From Desulfofalx alkaliphila DSM 12257 (GTDB taxonomy: Bacteria > Bacillota > Desulfotomaculia > Desulfotomaculales > Desulfohalotomaculaceae): a DNA stretch of 64,000 bases. The stretch covers positions 26,972-90,971 of the forward strand of contig NZ_JONT01000013.1 of assembly GCF_000711975.1 (NCBI RefSeq), written 5' to 3'. Positions 8,594 to 18,393 of this stretch are shown piece after piece. The notes below the pieces were generated by a model. The model made no database searches. It was not told the DNA's origin and saw only the letters and a program-made list of their open reading frames with translations. The stretch's first letter is position 1; every line of letters begins with the position of its first letter. The position numbers and the translations under genes were made by a program.

Positions 8594-9136
8594 ATGCCTA
8601 AGATACTACTGCACAGTTGCTGCGGCCCATGTACAATTTACCCTTTGGAGCATTTGTTAACTGAAGAATTCACCGTTATGGCACATTTTTATAATCCAAA
8701 CATTCACCCCTACACCGAATGGCAAAAGCGCAAGGAAAACTTTAGGTGGTTTGCTGACCATAATCACCTAAAAGCCATTATTGAAGATGACTACGACCTG
8801 GAGGGCTTTTTACAAAGGGTGGTGCACCGGGAGACAACCCGGTGTAGGTACTGCTACTGGATGAGGTTAAACAGGACGGCGCAGCTGGCCCGCAAGGGAA
8901 AGTTCGATGCCTTTACCACTACGCTTCTTGTCAGTCCCTTCCAAAAACATAATCTGATAAAGGAAATTGGTGAAGAGGTGGGGGAAAAATATGGCGTACC
9001 CTTTTACTATGCTGACTTTCGCCCGGGCTTTAAAGACGCTTATATGAAGGCGAAGGAGACCGGCCACTACAGGCAGCAGTACTGCGGCTGTATCTACAGC
9101 GAGAAAGAGCGCTATATGAAGAAAGGAGAGAAATAA
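8594..9136 (+). CDS. queH: Epoxyqueuosine reductase QueH
   Basis: Performs the last step of queuosine synthesis, reduction of epoxyqueuosine to queuosine in tRNA; it is the non-homologous replacement of QueG in many Firmicutes. The 180-residue protein has the family's cysteine pattern: HSCCGPC at residues 7-13, CRYCYW in the middle and YCGCIYSEKERY at the end. The ATG at 8594 is six bases after AGAAGGG, while an in-frame ATG at 8588 touches that site. It lies near queA and tgt (10908-13073), with the DUF2905 and spoIID genes between, so the window carries the tRNA-level steps of the pathway. Confidence 0.93.
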   Translation: MPKILLHSCCGPCTIYPLEHLLTEEFTVMAHFYNPNIHPYTEWQKRKENFRWFADHNHLKAIIEDDYDLEGFLQRVVHRETTRCRYCYWMRLNRTAQLARKGKFDAFTTTLLVSPFQKHNLIKEIGEEVGEKYGVPFYYADFRPGFKDAYMKAKETGHYRQQYCGCIYSEKERYMKKGEK

Positions 9137-9137
9137 G

Positions 9138-9362
9138 ATGGAACCCATTCAGTCCCTGGGAAAAATGGTGCTGCTTATGGGAGTGCTGCTGTTAGTGATA
9201 GGTGGACTAATGATGGGTTTCGGTAAAATTTTTAATTTCGGCAAACTGCCCGGAGATATTCATATGCAAAAAGGAAACCTTACCGTTTACTTTCCCATAG
9301 GCACCATGATAGTGATTAGCTTACTGTTAACAATTTTGGCCAATTTATTTTTTAGAAGATGA
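9138..9362 (+). CDS. DUF2905 family small membrane protein
   Basis: A 74-residue protein with two predicted transmembrane segments (about 10-30 and 52-70) joined by a GKLPGDIHMQKGN loop, the hallmark of the DUF2905 family. Function is not known. It starts one base after the queH stop and is presumably translated from the same transcript; GAAAGGAG lies upstream inside queH. A strong hairpin begins within its last codons. Confidence 0.85.
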   Translation: MEPIQSLGKMVLLMGVLLLVIGGLMMGFGKIFNFGKLPGDIHMQKGNLTVYFPIGTMIVISLLLTILANLFFRR

Positions 9363-9409
9363 CTTTTAGGGGCAGCCCCCAGGGGCCGCCCCTAGAAATT
9401 TCATCTTTT
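9356..9409 (+). terminator. Nested hairpin terminator after DUF2905 gene
   Basis: An outer stem AAGATGA (9356-9362) pairs with TCATCTT (9401-9407), and an inner GC-rich stem AGGGGC (9368-9373) pairs with GCCCCT (9388-9393); four T residues close the outer stem. The outer left arm overlaps the stop codon of the gene before it. Confidence 0.75.
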
Positions 9410-9494
9410 CGCTCCCCACGGCAGGGAGTTGGCAACATCTGTCGAAATATAGTATTTATGTCAAAATTGGTTTAAATAACAGGGGGAGCAGCAA

Positions 9495-10895
9495 ATGTTT
9501 AAAAAAACACTGGCATATTTGACCATATTGGCAGTGGTCTTGTGTACACCCATGCTTTGTCTCAATAACCTGAGTACTGCTGAAGGTGGGGTTGCTGTAA
9601 CTCCTACTACCATACGCATCGGCCTGTTGCGGGATGTGCCGGAGGTTCATTTTTCTGTGCAGGGTAAATACATGCTAAAGAATGGATACAACGGACAGGT
9701 GATAGCCATGGCGGAGCCGGGTCAAGCCTATGTGGTGGAGCCGGCAGACCGAGGGAATTCCATTAGTTTAAGGGCCGGGGGTATGCAGTTAGGCTCCTTT
9801 AAAGGACCCATAGTGTTGCAGCGGGTAACCGAAGAAATTAGCATTACCTCGGGCTCCGGTGCGCTGGTTAAAAGAACCGGTGCCCACAGTTTAAGTGCAG
9901 TTGATGCCACCGGCGCAGTCACATCACTTTCCGACAATTTATCCGCCTATGCCGTCCTATCTGCCCAGGGGACCGGCAAACTGGTGGCCAATGATGAACT
10001 GCACTTGGTTACACTGTACCATGGCGGTTCATCTAAACGATACCGCGGGGATTTTGATTTTAGGATGGGCGATGCCGGCATTACCGCCATTAACGATGTA
10101 CCCTTTGAAGAATACTTATACAGTGTGGTGCCCAGCGAGATGCCTGCCACTTGGCCGGAAGAGGCATTGAAAGCCCAGGCAGTGGTGGCCCGTACCTATG
10201 CCCTATATTCCAGAGGCCAATATATTTCATACGGCTTTGATTTGCTGGCCACCCAGCAAAGTCAGGTTTACCACGGATACGATTACGAACATCCGTCAAC
10301 CACCCGGGCGGTGCAGCAAACTCAGGGTCAGGTTTTAACCCACCGTGATAGTTTGATAATGTCGGTTTTCCATTCCAGCAGCGGCGGTTATATTGGTAAC
10401 TGCGGTGAGATTTGGCTGCAAAATGTGCCCTATCTTAAAGCAAAGCCAGATCCCTATGACTACAATGACATACATTACAAGTGGTCGGTAACCGTCAGTG
10501 CACAGCAACTGGCTAATCAACTGACTTCAAGGGACTGTGAGTTTAGTGCAGTCTATGATATTCAAGAAGTAAAACGGGATGAAAGTAAATCAAGGGTAAC
10601 TTCTTTACGCCTGGTGGGTTTAGATGCCAAGGGCAACCCCAAGGAAATTGTCATTTCCAATGCCGACCGGGTACGTACAGTATTGGGTCTAAAAAGCAGC
10701 CTTTTCACCATGGACAAACAATATGACAGTGATAACAAGCTGTCTGCGGTGACCTTTGAAGGTAATGGCTGGGGGCACGGTTTAGGAATGAGTCAATACG
10801 GTGCCTTGGGAATGGCCAACAAGGGTTATAACTATCAGGACATTTTGCAATACTACTACACAGATGTAAAACTAGATTATAATTATGGAGTATGA
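9495..10895 (+). CDS. spoIID: SpoIID/LytB domain protein, sporulation peptidoglycan hydrolase activator
   Basis: A SpoIID-family lytic transglycosylase/amidase activator used in septal peptidoglycan degradation during engulfment. The 466 residues begin with a signal peptide or anchor (about residues 5-30), then an N-terminal beta region, then the SpoIID core: VVPSEMPATW containing the conserved catalytic Glu, AVVARTYAL, SSSGGYIGNCGE, and near the end GNGWGHGLGMSQYGA. GGGGGAG lies upstream of the ATG. It is longer than Bacillus SpoIID (about 340 residues), mainly N-terminally, so it could be a paralogue of SpoIID rather than the orthologue. Confidence 0.85.
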   Translation: MFKKTLAYLTILAVVLCTPMLCLNNLSTAEGGVAVTPTTIRIGLLRDVPEVHFSVQGKYMLKNGYNGQVIAMAEPGQAYVVEPADRGNSISLRAGGMQLGSFKGPIVLQRVTEEISITSGSGALVKRTGAHSLSAVDATGAVTSLSDNLSAYAVLSAQGTGKLVANDELHLVTLYHGGSSKRYRGDFDFRMGDAGITAINDVPFEEYLYSVVPSEMPATWPEEALKAQAVVARTYALYSRGQYISYGFDLLATQQSQVYHGYDYEHPSTTRAVQQTQGQVLTHRDSLIMSVFHSSSGGYIGNCGEIWLQNVPYLKAKPDPYDYNDIHYKWSVTVSAQQLANQLTSRDCEFSAVYDIQEVKRDESKSRVTSLRLVGLDAKGNPKEIVISNADRVRTVLGLKSSLFTMDKQYDSDNKLSAVTFEGNGWGHGLGMSQYGALGMANKGYNYQDILQYYYTDVKLDYNYGV

Positions 10896-10907
10896 TGTAG
10901 ACTGGAT

Positions 10908-11945
10908 ATGTATAATACTTCTCACTATGATTATTTCTTGCCTGAGGAATTAATTGCCCAAAGTCCACTGGAAAAAAGGGATCAGTCCAGGCTGATGGTG
11001 CTGCACAGAGAAACAGGACTAATTGAGCACCGAAATTTTAGTGATCTTCTTTTATATTTAAAAAAGGGGGATACCTTGGTTGTCAATGAGACCAAGGTAC
11101 TACCCGCCAGACTTTTCGGTGAACGTCAGAAGACCGGGGCAAAAATAGAAGTGCTGCTCTTAAAACAATTAAGTGAAAGCCGATGGGAAGTGCTGGTCAA
11201 GCCCGGCAAAAAGGCAAAAATAGGTGAAAAACTTATATTTAAAAACAAGGGCCGGGTAATAATGGATGCTCTGGTGACAGATAATACCGCTGCCGGTGGT
11301 AAGGTGCTGCAATTTAACTACAAGGGTAACTTTCTGGAAGTAATTGATGCCATTGGCACTATGCCCCTGCCACCGTACATAAAGGAACAGTTAAAGGATA
11401 AGGACCGTTACCAAACAATTTACGCCCGGCAGGAGGGTTCGGCAGCGGCGCCCACTGCCGGCTTGCACTTTACACCGGAATTAATTGCCGGTTTGCAGCA
11501 AGAGGGGATACAAATTGCAAAAATATTATTGCATGTGGGCCTGGGAACCTTTCGCCCGGTACAAACGGAGGACGTTCGCCGGCACCAAATGCATGAAGAA
11601 TATTACCAGGTTACCCCCCAGGCCGCTGACATTATAAACAGAAACCGTAAACAGGGAGGACGCATTATAGCAGTTGGTACCACCAGTGTGCGCACCCTGG
11701 AAACGGTGGCTGATTCCAAGGGTGAGGTACAAGCGGGCAGCGGCTGGACAGATATTTTTATTTATCCCGGCTATAAATTTAAATGCGTAGACTGTTTAAT
11801 AACTAACTTTCACTTACCAAAATCGACACTGTTAATGTTGGTGTCTGCACTGGCGGGCAGGGATAAGGTACTGGAAGCCTATGGCCAGGCAGTGCAGCAC
11901 AAGTACAGATTTTTTAGTTTTGGTGATGCAATGCTGATCATATAA
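10908..11945 (+). CDS. queA: S-adenosylmethionine:tRNA ribosyltransferase-isomerase QueA
   Basis: Transfers and isomerises the ribosyl moiety of SAM onto preQ1-modified tRNA, giving epoxyqueuosine, the substrate of QueH. The 345-residue protein has the family's start [12 protein letters not shown], the [11 protein letters not shown] block, [12 protein letters not shown] and the C-terminal VSALAG segment. The start ATG has only a weak ribosome-binding site, 12 bases after spoIID, so read-through translation from spoIID is possible. Twelve bases separate it from tgt. Confidence 0.96.
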   Translation: MYNTSHYDYFLPEELIAQSPLEKRDQSRLMVLHRETGLIEHRNFSDLLLYLKKGDTLVVNETKVLPARLFGERQKTGAKIEVLLLKQLSESRWEVLVKPGKKAKIGEKLIFKNKGRVIMDALVTDNTAAGGKVLQFNYKGNFLEVIDAIGTMPLPPYIKEQLKDKDRYQTIYARQEGSAAAPTAGLHFTPELIAGLQQEGIQIAKILLHVGLGTFRPVQTEDVRRHQMHEEYYQVTPQAADIINRNRKQGGRIIAVGTTSVRTLETVADSKGEVQAGSGWTDIFIYPGYKFKCVDCLITNFHLPKSTLLMLVSALAGRDKVLEAYGQAVQHKYRFFSFGDAMLII

Positions 11946-13073
<1,128 letters not shown>

Positions 13074-13176
13074 TGAAAAATATGGATATAAAAGAAGGAA
13101 TTCATATAATAAAACAGAATAGGTTATTTTGGAAATAAAAAACTCATTATTCTGCTTATCGAAGGGGGGTTTGGTT

Positions 13177-13467
13177 TTGAGTCCTGAAATAGTATCAGTT
13201 CTTTATATAGTCGGTTTATTTGCGCTGCTGTGGTTTTTATTTATTCGCCCACAACAGAAGCGACAAAAGGAACACAACAAAATGATTAATGAGTTGCAAG
13301 TCAACGATGAGGTAACCACCGTCGGTGGTATCTTGGCCACGGTAGTAAAAATCAAGGAAGACACTGTGGTATTAAGACTGGCTGACAATGTAAGGGTGGA
13401 GTTCCTTAAAACCGCTGTTGGTCAGGTGCGCCGAAAGGCCAATGAACCAAAGGATGATGACGACTAA
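13177..13467 (+). CDS. yajC: Preprotein translocase subunit YajC
   Basis: An accessory subunit of the Sec translocon that associates with SecDF. The 96-residue protein has one N-terminal transmembrane segment, the FIRPQQKRQKE motif, and the DEVTTVGGI beta domain typical of YajC. A TTG start at 13177 is seven bases after AAGGGGGG; a TTG at 13171 is too close to it, and the more distant in-frame TTG at 13129 would add residues not found in the family. The C-terminus ends in an acidic stretch. The stop codon overlaps the first base pairs of a terminator. Confidence 0.92.
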   Translation: MSPEIVSVLYIVGLFALLWFLFIRPQQKRQKEHNKMINELQVNDEVTTVGGILATVVKIKEDTVVLRLADNVRVEFLKTAVGQVRRKANEPKDDDD

Positions 13468-13493
13468 AAGAGTAGACTTTGTCTACTCTTTTT
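13466..13493 (+). terminator. Strong terminator overlapping the yajC stop codon
   Basis: A perfect 12-bp stem AAAAGAGTAGAC / GTCTACTCTTTT with a three-base loop, followed by further T residues. Its left arm shares two bases with the yajC stop. Confidence 0.93.
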
Positions 13494-13535
13494 CCACATA
13501 ATTTAAAGGAAATATAGAAGGAGGGCAATACTAAA

Positions 13536-14195
13536 TTGATAACCTTGGAGGATGTTAAAGCCAATCCCATTATAGATGCTTGCATAAGAAAGGGTAACCA
13601 ATTTTTAGGCGCAATGGGATTTACCGAGCATAGTTACCGCCATATTAATTTGGTTTCCAGCATCGCCCGGGAAATCATTGAAAAACTGGGTTATTCTAAA
13701 GAAGATGCAGAACTGGCAGCCATAGCCGGTTACTTGCATGACGTGGGTAATGTTATCAGCAGAAATGACCATGGCATATCAGGGGCAAACATAGTTTTTC
13801 CCATACTACTACAGATGGGTATGCCCCCTGATGATGTGGCCACAGTGGTCTCTGCCATTGCCAATCACGAAGAACAATACGGGCATCCGGTAAATCATGT
13901 GGCTGCAGCCCTAATCATTGCCGATAAGTCCGATGTGCATCGTTCACGGGTGCGCAACACCGATTTTGCCACCTTTGATATTCACGATCGGGTGAACTAT
14001 GCCGCTGAACAGGCCTATATTTCAATTAACGAGGAAACACGCACCATTACAATGGAGTTAAACATAGATATTGCCATCAGCTCGCCAATGGAATATTTTG
14101 AGATATTCTTAGACAGAATGATACTTTGCCGCCGGGCAGCTGCCCATTTGGGCTGTTCCTTTGAACTGGTCATTAATGGCTCAAAGCTAATTTAA
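13536..14195 (+). CDS. HD-domain phosphohydrolase family protein
   Basis: A 219-residue protein with an HD metal-binding domain: EHSYRH near residue 30, the HD doublet in GYLHDVGN near residue 70, a further NHEEQYGH block and a later D in IIADKSDVHRSR. Such proteins hydrolyse phosphomonoester or phosphodiester bonds, but the substrate is unknown. The last 60 residues lack a domain that I recognise. The TTG start follows AGGAGGGC. It lies between the yajC terminator and the secD promoter, so it seems to be transcribed from its own weak promoter or by read-through. Similar HD genes occur next to secDF in related Clostridia, which is only suggestive. Confidence 0.82.
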   Translation: MITLEDVKANPIIDACIRKGNQFLGAMGFTEHSYRHINLVSSIAREIIEKLGYSKEDAELAAIAGYLHDVGNVISRNDHGISGANIVFPILLQMGMPPDDVATVVSAIANHEEQYGHPVNHVAAALIIADKSDVHRSRVRNTDFATFDIHDRVNYAAEQAYISINEETRTITMELNIDIAISSPMEYFEIFLDRMILCRRAAAHLGCSFELVINGSKLI

Positions 14196-14220
14196 AGGCA
14201 GTGGCATAGGGTGTAATTAA

Positions 14221-14250
14221 TTGACAGGGTCCTGTATACAGGTATATAAT
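14221..14250 (+). promoter_or_regulatory. Strong sigma-A-type promoter for secDF
   Basis: A perfect TTGACA (14221-14226), an 18-base spacer and a perfect TATAAT (14245-14250), ending 33 bases before the secD start. The spacer contains a 12-base palindrome listed separately. Confidence 0.85.
14231..14242. promoter_or_regulatory. Palindrome CCTGTATACAGG inside the secDF promoter spacer
   Basis: A perfect 12-base palindrome centred between the -35 and -10 elements. A protein bound here would compete with RNA polymerase, so this is a candidate operator. The binding protein is unknown and the match may be chance. Confidence 0.45.
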
Positions 14251-14283
14251 GTTCTTTGTTTATTGTAGTAAAAGGGGGAACTT

Positions 14284-15531
14284 TTGATTATGAGATGGGG
14301 CAGCACAATTAAATTATTTGTATTGCTAACACTGATAGCAATGGTTGCTGTACTGGCCGTAACCCCTGTTTTTCCCAAAGATAAGGTGCCATGGTTGCCC
14401 TTAACCGATAATGTCAACCTGGGACTGGATTTACAGGGCGGGGTACACGTAGTTTTAGAAGCTAAAGATACCGATGACATTAAAGTAGATCAAGAGAAAA
14501 TGAATGCCCTGTTGGCCAACATTGAGCGCAGGGTAAACGCCTTTGGCGCAGCGGAACCTGTTGTTCAACAGCAGGGTGAACGCAGGGTGGTGGTGGAAAT
14601 TGCCGGTATTGAAGACCCCGAGGCGGCGGTGGATTCTATGGTAAGAACTGCTTACCTGGAATTTATTGGCCCTGACGGGGAGATAATTCTTACCGGTGCC
14701 GATTTGAAAGATGCCCAAGAAAGTCAAGACCCCCAAACCGGTAGAGTGCAGGTAAATTTAGAGTTTACGCCGGAGGGTGCAGCTAAATTTGCCCAAGCCA
14801 CCACTAGATTTGTTAACCAAAATATTGCCATATATTTAGATGGAGAATTGGTGCAGAATCCCAATGTAGATGAGCCAATTTTAAATGGTAGGGCTATGAT
14901 CACCGGTTACAGCAGTTTGCCGGAGGCCCATGATGTGGCTGTGCTGTTGCGTTCCGGGGCCTTGCCGGTAAAGGTGGAAGTGGAAGAGAAGCGCACCGTC
15001 GGCCCCACCCTGGGCCAGGACTCATTGGACAGCTCTGTTAAAGCCGGGATAATCGGTGTAACACTGATTCTTGCCTTTATGATTACCTATTACCGCATAC
15101 CGGGATTAATTGCCAATATAGCCTTGCTTATCTATTCATTAATTGTATTGGGGCTCTTTACTGCCTTTAATGTTGTGCTGACCTTACCCGGCATTGCCGG
15201 ATTTATTCTGTCGGTGGGTATAGCGGTGGATGCCAACATTGTTATATTTGAGCGCATTAAGGAAGAATTGAAAAACGGTAAAAGTTTACGTTCAGCTGTG
15301 GATTCAGGGTTTAAAAGAGGTTTTACGGCTGTGCTTGATGCCAACGTCACCACACTGCTGGCGGCGGGAGTGCTGTATTTCCTTGGACACAGTGTAATCA
15401 AGGGCTTTGCGCTTACGCTGTTTATCGGCATCTCAGTGAGCATGTTTACCGCTGTTACATTAACACGATGGTTGCTACATCTTACGGTGGATACCCGGTT
15501 GATTAAAAATACAAAGTATTTTGGGGCATAA
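14284..15531 (+). CDS. secD: Protein translocase subunit SecD
   Basis: Large subunit of the SecDF complex that uses the proton gradient to pull secreted proteins across the membrane. The 415 residues show one N-terminal transmembrane segment, the LGLDLQGG motif, a periplasmic-type domain, and the five-helix C-terminal membrane domain with AVDANIVIFERIKEE. Domain P1 is shorter than in E. coli SecD, as usual in Gram-positives. AAAGGGGG lies five bases before a TTG at 14284; the ATG at 14290 is the alternative start. It is separated from secF by 12 bases. Confidence 0.95.
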   Translation: MIMRWGSTIKLFVLLTLIAMVAVLAVTPVFPKDKVPWLPLTDNVNLGLDLQGGVHVVLEAKDTDDIKVDQEKMNALLANIERRVNAFGAAEPVVQQQGERRVVVEIAGIEDPEAAVDSMVRTAYLEFIGPDGEIILTGADLKDAQESQDPQTGRVQVNLEFTPEGAAKFAQATTRFVNQNIAIYLDGELVQNPNVDEPILNGRAMITGYSSLPEAHDVAVLLRSGALPVKVEVEEKRTVGPTLGQDSLDSSVKAGIIGVTLILAFMITYYRIPGLIANIALLIYSLIVLGLFTAFNVVLTLPGIAGFILSVGIAVDANIVIFERIKEELKNGKSLRSAVDSGFKRGFTAVLDANVTTLLAAGVLYFLGHSVIKGFALTLFIGISVSMFTAVTLTRWLLHLTVDTRLIKNTKYFGA

Positions 15532-15543
15532 GGGGGGAGAAGC

Positions 15544-16434
15544 GTGCCTTTTAATCCTTTCAATATAGTTCATAAGCGGAGATACTGGTATATTATATCG
15601 GCAATACTCATCATCCCCGGTCTTATATCCTTGTTTTTCCAAGGGTTAAACCTGGGTATCCACTTTACCGGCGGAAATATCACTGAGATTAGGGTGGATC
15701 AATCAGTGACCACAGCCCAGGTGCGGGAAGTGGTAAGAAATCAGGAGCTGACTGATCGGTATATTCAAGAAAGTACCGACGGTGTATTTTTAATACGTAC
15801 CGAAGTGTTGACAGAGCAAGAGACTAATGCTTTGCTGGCTGCACTGGATGAAGAATTGGGTGGCATGACCCTATTGCGCAGCGATAAGGTTGGCCCCACC
15901 ATCGGCGCGGAAATTGCCCGCAATGCACTGATAGCTTTAGCCATTGCTGCGGTGTTAATGATGTTGTATATTGCTTGGCGGTTTGAATTTACCAAGGGCC
16001 TTGCAACCATTGCCACCATAGTACATGATGTGCTGGTGACGGTGGGTATAATATCACTGTTACAGTTGGAAGTTGACAGTGCCTTTGTTGCCGCTGTCTT
16101 AACCATAGTTGGTTATACCATTAACGCCACCATTATAATCTTTGATCGAATCAGGGAAAATATGGTATTAAAAAGGGGCATGAAAGTAGACCAAGTTATT
16201 AACATCAGTGTGTGGCAAACCTTGAATAGAACCGTTAATACTTCACTTACAGTATTGTTTGTGCTGGTGCCCTTGTTTATTTTTGGCGGCACCACCTTAA
16301 AGGGCTTTGCCCTGGCCTTGATCATCGGTGTTACTGCCGGGGCTTATTCATCAATGTTCTTGGCCGGTACCCTGTGGTATGACATAATCGGTGAAAGACG
16401 CCGTAAAAGGCTGGTGCGGGGTGAACAGAGTTAA
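15544..16434 (+). CDS. secF: Protein translocase subunit SecF
   Basis: Small subunit of SecDF. The 296-residue protein has an N-terminal transmembrane helix, the LGIHFTGGN motif that mirrors SecD, and five C-terminal transmembrane helices containing the TIIIFDRIREN block and TLKGFALAL. The GTG start follows GGGGGGAG. As in most Clostridia secD and secF are separate genes, not the fused form found in Bacillus. A terminator follows immediately. Confidence 0.95.
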   Translation: MPFNPFNIVHKRRYWYIISAILIIPGLISLFFQGLNLGIHFTGGNITEIRVDQSVTTAQVREVVRNQELTDRYIQESTDGVFLIRTEVLTEQETNALLAALDEELGGMTLLRSDKVGPTIGAEIARNALIALAIAAVLMMLYIAWRFEFTKGLATIATIVHDVLVTVGIISLLQLEVDSAFVAAVLTIVGYTINATIIIFDRIRENMVLKRGMKVDQVINISVWQTLNRTVNTSLTVLFVLVPLFIFGGTTLKGFALALIIGVTAGAYSSMFLAGTLWYDIIGERRRKRLVRGEQS

Positions 16435-16444
16435 ATAATAAAAT

Positions 16445-16471
16445 ACGCGGGTTAGCCCGCGTGATTTTTTT
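16445..16471 (+). terminator. Terminator after secF
   Basis: A 7-bp GC-rich stem ACGCGGG / CCCGCGT with a TTAG loop, then GA and seven T residues. Confidence 0.92.
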
Positions 16472-16514
16472 ATACTTATAAAAAAGCTCATGATCCTTTG
16501 AGGGGGGTAAGCAG

Positions 16515-16814
16515 TTGAAACATTTAAAAAAAGGTGAAGGTGGCAATAGAGTTATCATATCGGTAATTGGAAAAGACCGGGTGGGTATAATTGCCGAAGT
16601 TACCACCATATTACAGCAGTCCAATATAAATGTGTTAGATATTAGTCAAACCATTATGCAGGATTTATTTGCCATGATATTAGTGGCCGATATGAATGAA
16701 AGTAAAGTAGACATGGCGGAATTAAAAGATCTGCTCATCGCCAAGGGTGAAGAATTGGGTGTTCGCATTGATGCCCAACATGAAGATGTATTTTTATACA
16801 TGCATAGGATATAG
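16515..16814 (+). CDS. ACT domain-containing protein (UPF0237 type)
   Basis: A 99-residue protein that is essentially one ACT domain plus a tail. The body begins VIISVIGKDRVGIIAEVTT, the pattern of ACT domains that bind small ligands such as amino acids, and IMQDLFAM matches the UPF0237 family. Its ligand is unknown. The TTG start is seven bases after AGGGGGG. It is followed 13 bases later by the UPF0210 gene, a pairing found widely in bacteria and archaea, so the two probably act together. Confidence 0.88.
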   Translation: MKHLKKGEGGNRVIISVIGKDRVGIIAEVTTILQQSNINVLDISQTIMQDLFAMILVADMNESKVDMAELKDLLIAKGEELGVRIDAQHEDVFLYMHRI

Positions 16815-16827
16815 GGGGCAGTAAGGG

Positions 16828-18186
16828 ATGCTGACGATGAAGGAAATATTAGAAACTATACGCATGGTACAGGAAGAAAACTTGGATATTCGCACCATCA
16901 CCATGGGGATAAGCCTAAGGGACTGTGCCCACCCGGACCCTAAAGTTGCAACGGGAAAAATATATGATAAAGTAACCAGGTTGGCAGAACGATTAGTGGT
17001 GACAGGGGAAGAAATAGAAAAGGAATATGGAATCCCCATAGTTAACAAGCGGATTTCTGTAACTCCCATATCTATGGTGGCTGAGGCCAGCGATACCGAT
17101 GACTATGTAATCTTTGCCAAGGCCCTTGATGAAGCTGCCGAACAGGTGGGGGTAAACTTTATCGGCGGTTTTTCCGCACTGGTACATAAGGGTTTTACCA
17201 AGGGGGACAGAATACTGATAGATTCCATCCCGGAAGCATTGGATGTCACCCACCGGGTATGTTCATCGGTGAACGTGGCCACCACTAAAGACGGCATCAA
17301 CATGGATGCGGTGTATCGGATGGGCCAGGTGGTGGTGGAAACTGCCCGGCGCACTGCCGATCGGGATGGACTGGGCTGTGCCAAGCTGGTGGTATTTGCC
17401 AACGTTCCTGAAGACAACCCCTTTATGGCCGGGGCTTTCCACGGGGTGGGGGAACCGGAATGTGTAATAAACGTTGGGGTGAGCGGGCCCGGTGTGGTTA
17501 AGAATGCAGTGGAAAAGGTTAAGGATCAGGATTTTGGTGTGCTGGCTGACACCGTTAAGAAAACCGCCTTTAAAATTACCCGCATGGGTGAACTGGTGGG
17601 ACGGACGGCGGCAAAAAAATTAAATGTTCCCTTTGGCATAGTGGATCTTTCGCTGGCCCCTACCCCTGCGGTGGGAGACAGTGTGGCTGAAGTTCTCGAA
17701 GCCATGGGACTGGAACGCTGCGGTACCCACGGCACCACTGCTGCCTTGGCCCTTTTAAATGATGCGGTGAAAAAGGGCGGCGCCATGGCTTCGGGCTACG
17801 TGGGTGGTTTATCCGGTGCTTTTATACCGGTAAGTGAAGATGCCGGGATGATCAGGGCCGTGGAAGAAGGGGTATTAACCCTGGAAAAACTGGAGGCCAT
17901 GACCTGTGTATGTTCAGTGGGTTTAGATATGATAGCGGTGCCGGGCGATACCCCTGCGGAAACAATTGCCGCCATTATAGCAGACGAGGTGGCCATTGGG
18001 ATGATAAATATGAAAACCACTGCCGTCAGAATAATTCCGGCCCTTGGCAAAAAAGTAGGGGACAGCGTCGAGTTCGGCGGTTTACTTGGCAAAGCCCCGG
18101 TGATGCCTGTAAAACAAGCTTCATCCAGTCTTTTTGTGAAAAGGGGAGGCAGAATACCGGCGCCCATTCACAGTTTGAAGAACTAG
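16828..18186 (+). CDS. UPF0210/DUF711 family protein
   Basis: A 452-residue member of the UPF0210 (PFL-like) family, which is related to the glycyl-radical enzyme fold but lacks a known activity. The start [20 protein letters not shown] is the family signature, and glycine-rich blocks ([28 protein letters not shown]) follow in the body. It pairs with the upstream ACT-domain gene, which may be its regulatory subunit. The ATG at 16828 is used here; an ATG at 16837 is close by. I cannot assign a reaction. Confidence 0.9.
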   Translation: MLTMKEILETIRMVQEENLDIRTITMGISLRDCAHPDPKVATGKIYDKVTRLAERLVVTGEEIEKEYGIPIVNKRISVTPISMVAEASDTDDYVIFAKALDEAAEQVGVNFIGGFSALVHKGFTKGDRILIDSIPEALDVTHRVCSSVNVATTKDGINMDAVYRMGQVVVETARRTADRDGLGCAKLVVFANVPEDNPFMAGAFHGVGEPECVINVGVSGPGVVKNAVEKVKDQDFGVLADTVKKTAFKITRMGELVGRTAAKKLNVPFGIVDLSLAPTPAVGDSVAEVLEAMGLERCGTHGTTAALALLNDAVKKGGAMASGYVGGLSGAFIPVSEDAGMIRAVEEGVLTLEKLEAMTCVCSVGLDMIAVPGDTPAETIAAIIADEVAIGMINMKTTAVRIIPALGKKVGDSVEFGGLLGKAPVMPVKQASSSLFVKRGGRIPAPIHSLKN

Positions 18187-18213
18187 GTATAAATACATTG
18201 GGACGGAAATAAG

Positions 18214-18234
18214 GGCAGTCAGGGTAGGACTGTC
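18214..18234 (+). terminator. Hairpin downstream of the UPF0210 gene
   Basis: A 7-bp stem GGCAGTC / GACTGTC with one G-U pair. The nearest T run (18252-18257) is about 18 bases later, so termination here is only possible. Confidence 0.35.
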
Positions 18235-18277
18235 TAGAAGATGGGCGGGCTATTTTTTACCAAGGCCTAATTTATAA

Positions 18278-18315
18278 GGGCATAACATATTAGTCACATG
18301 TAATATGTTATGTCC
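18278..18315 (+). terminator. Long hairpin in the gap after the UPF0210 gene, probable terminator
   Basis: A 15-bp stem, GGGCATAACATATTA with TAATATGTTATGTCC (one G-U pair), with an eight-base loop, followed by TTTCTT. It could terminate transcription from the left. Confidence 0.55.
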
Positions 18316-18322
18316 TTTCTTG

Positions 18323-18349
18323 TTCAACTAACGGCCCCCCTTAGTTGAA
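18323..18349. terminator. Inverted repeat between UPF0210 and GNAT remnant
   Basis: A perfect 9-bp inverted repeat, TTCAACTAA / TTAGTTGAA, around a C-rich nine-base loop. No T run follows on either strand, so its role as a terminator is uncertain. Confidence 0.35.
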
Positions 18350-18393
18350 AATTATTTATACTAAAGGTCCTTTCTATTTTCTTTTGTTGCCCT

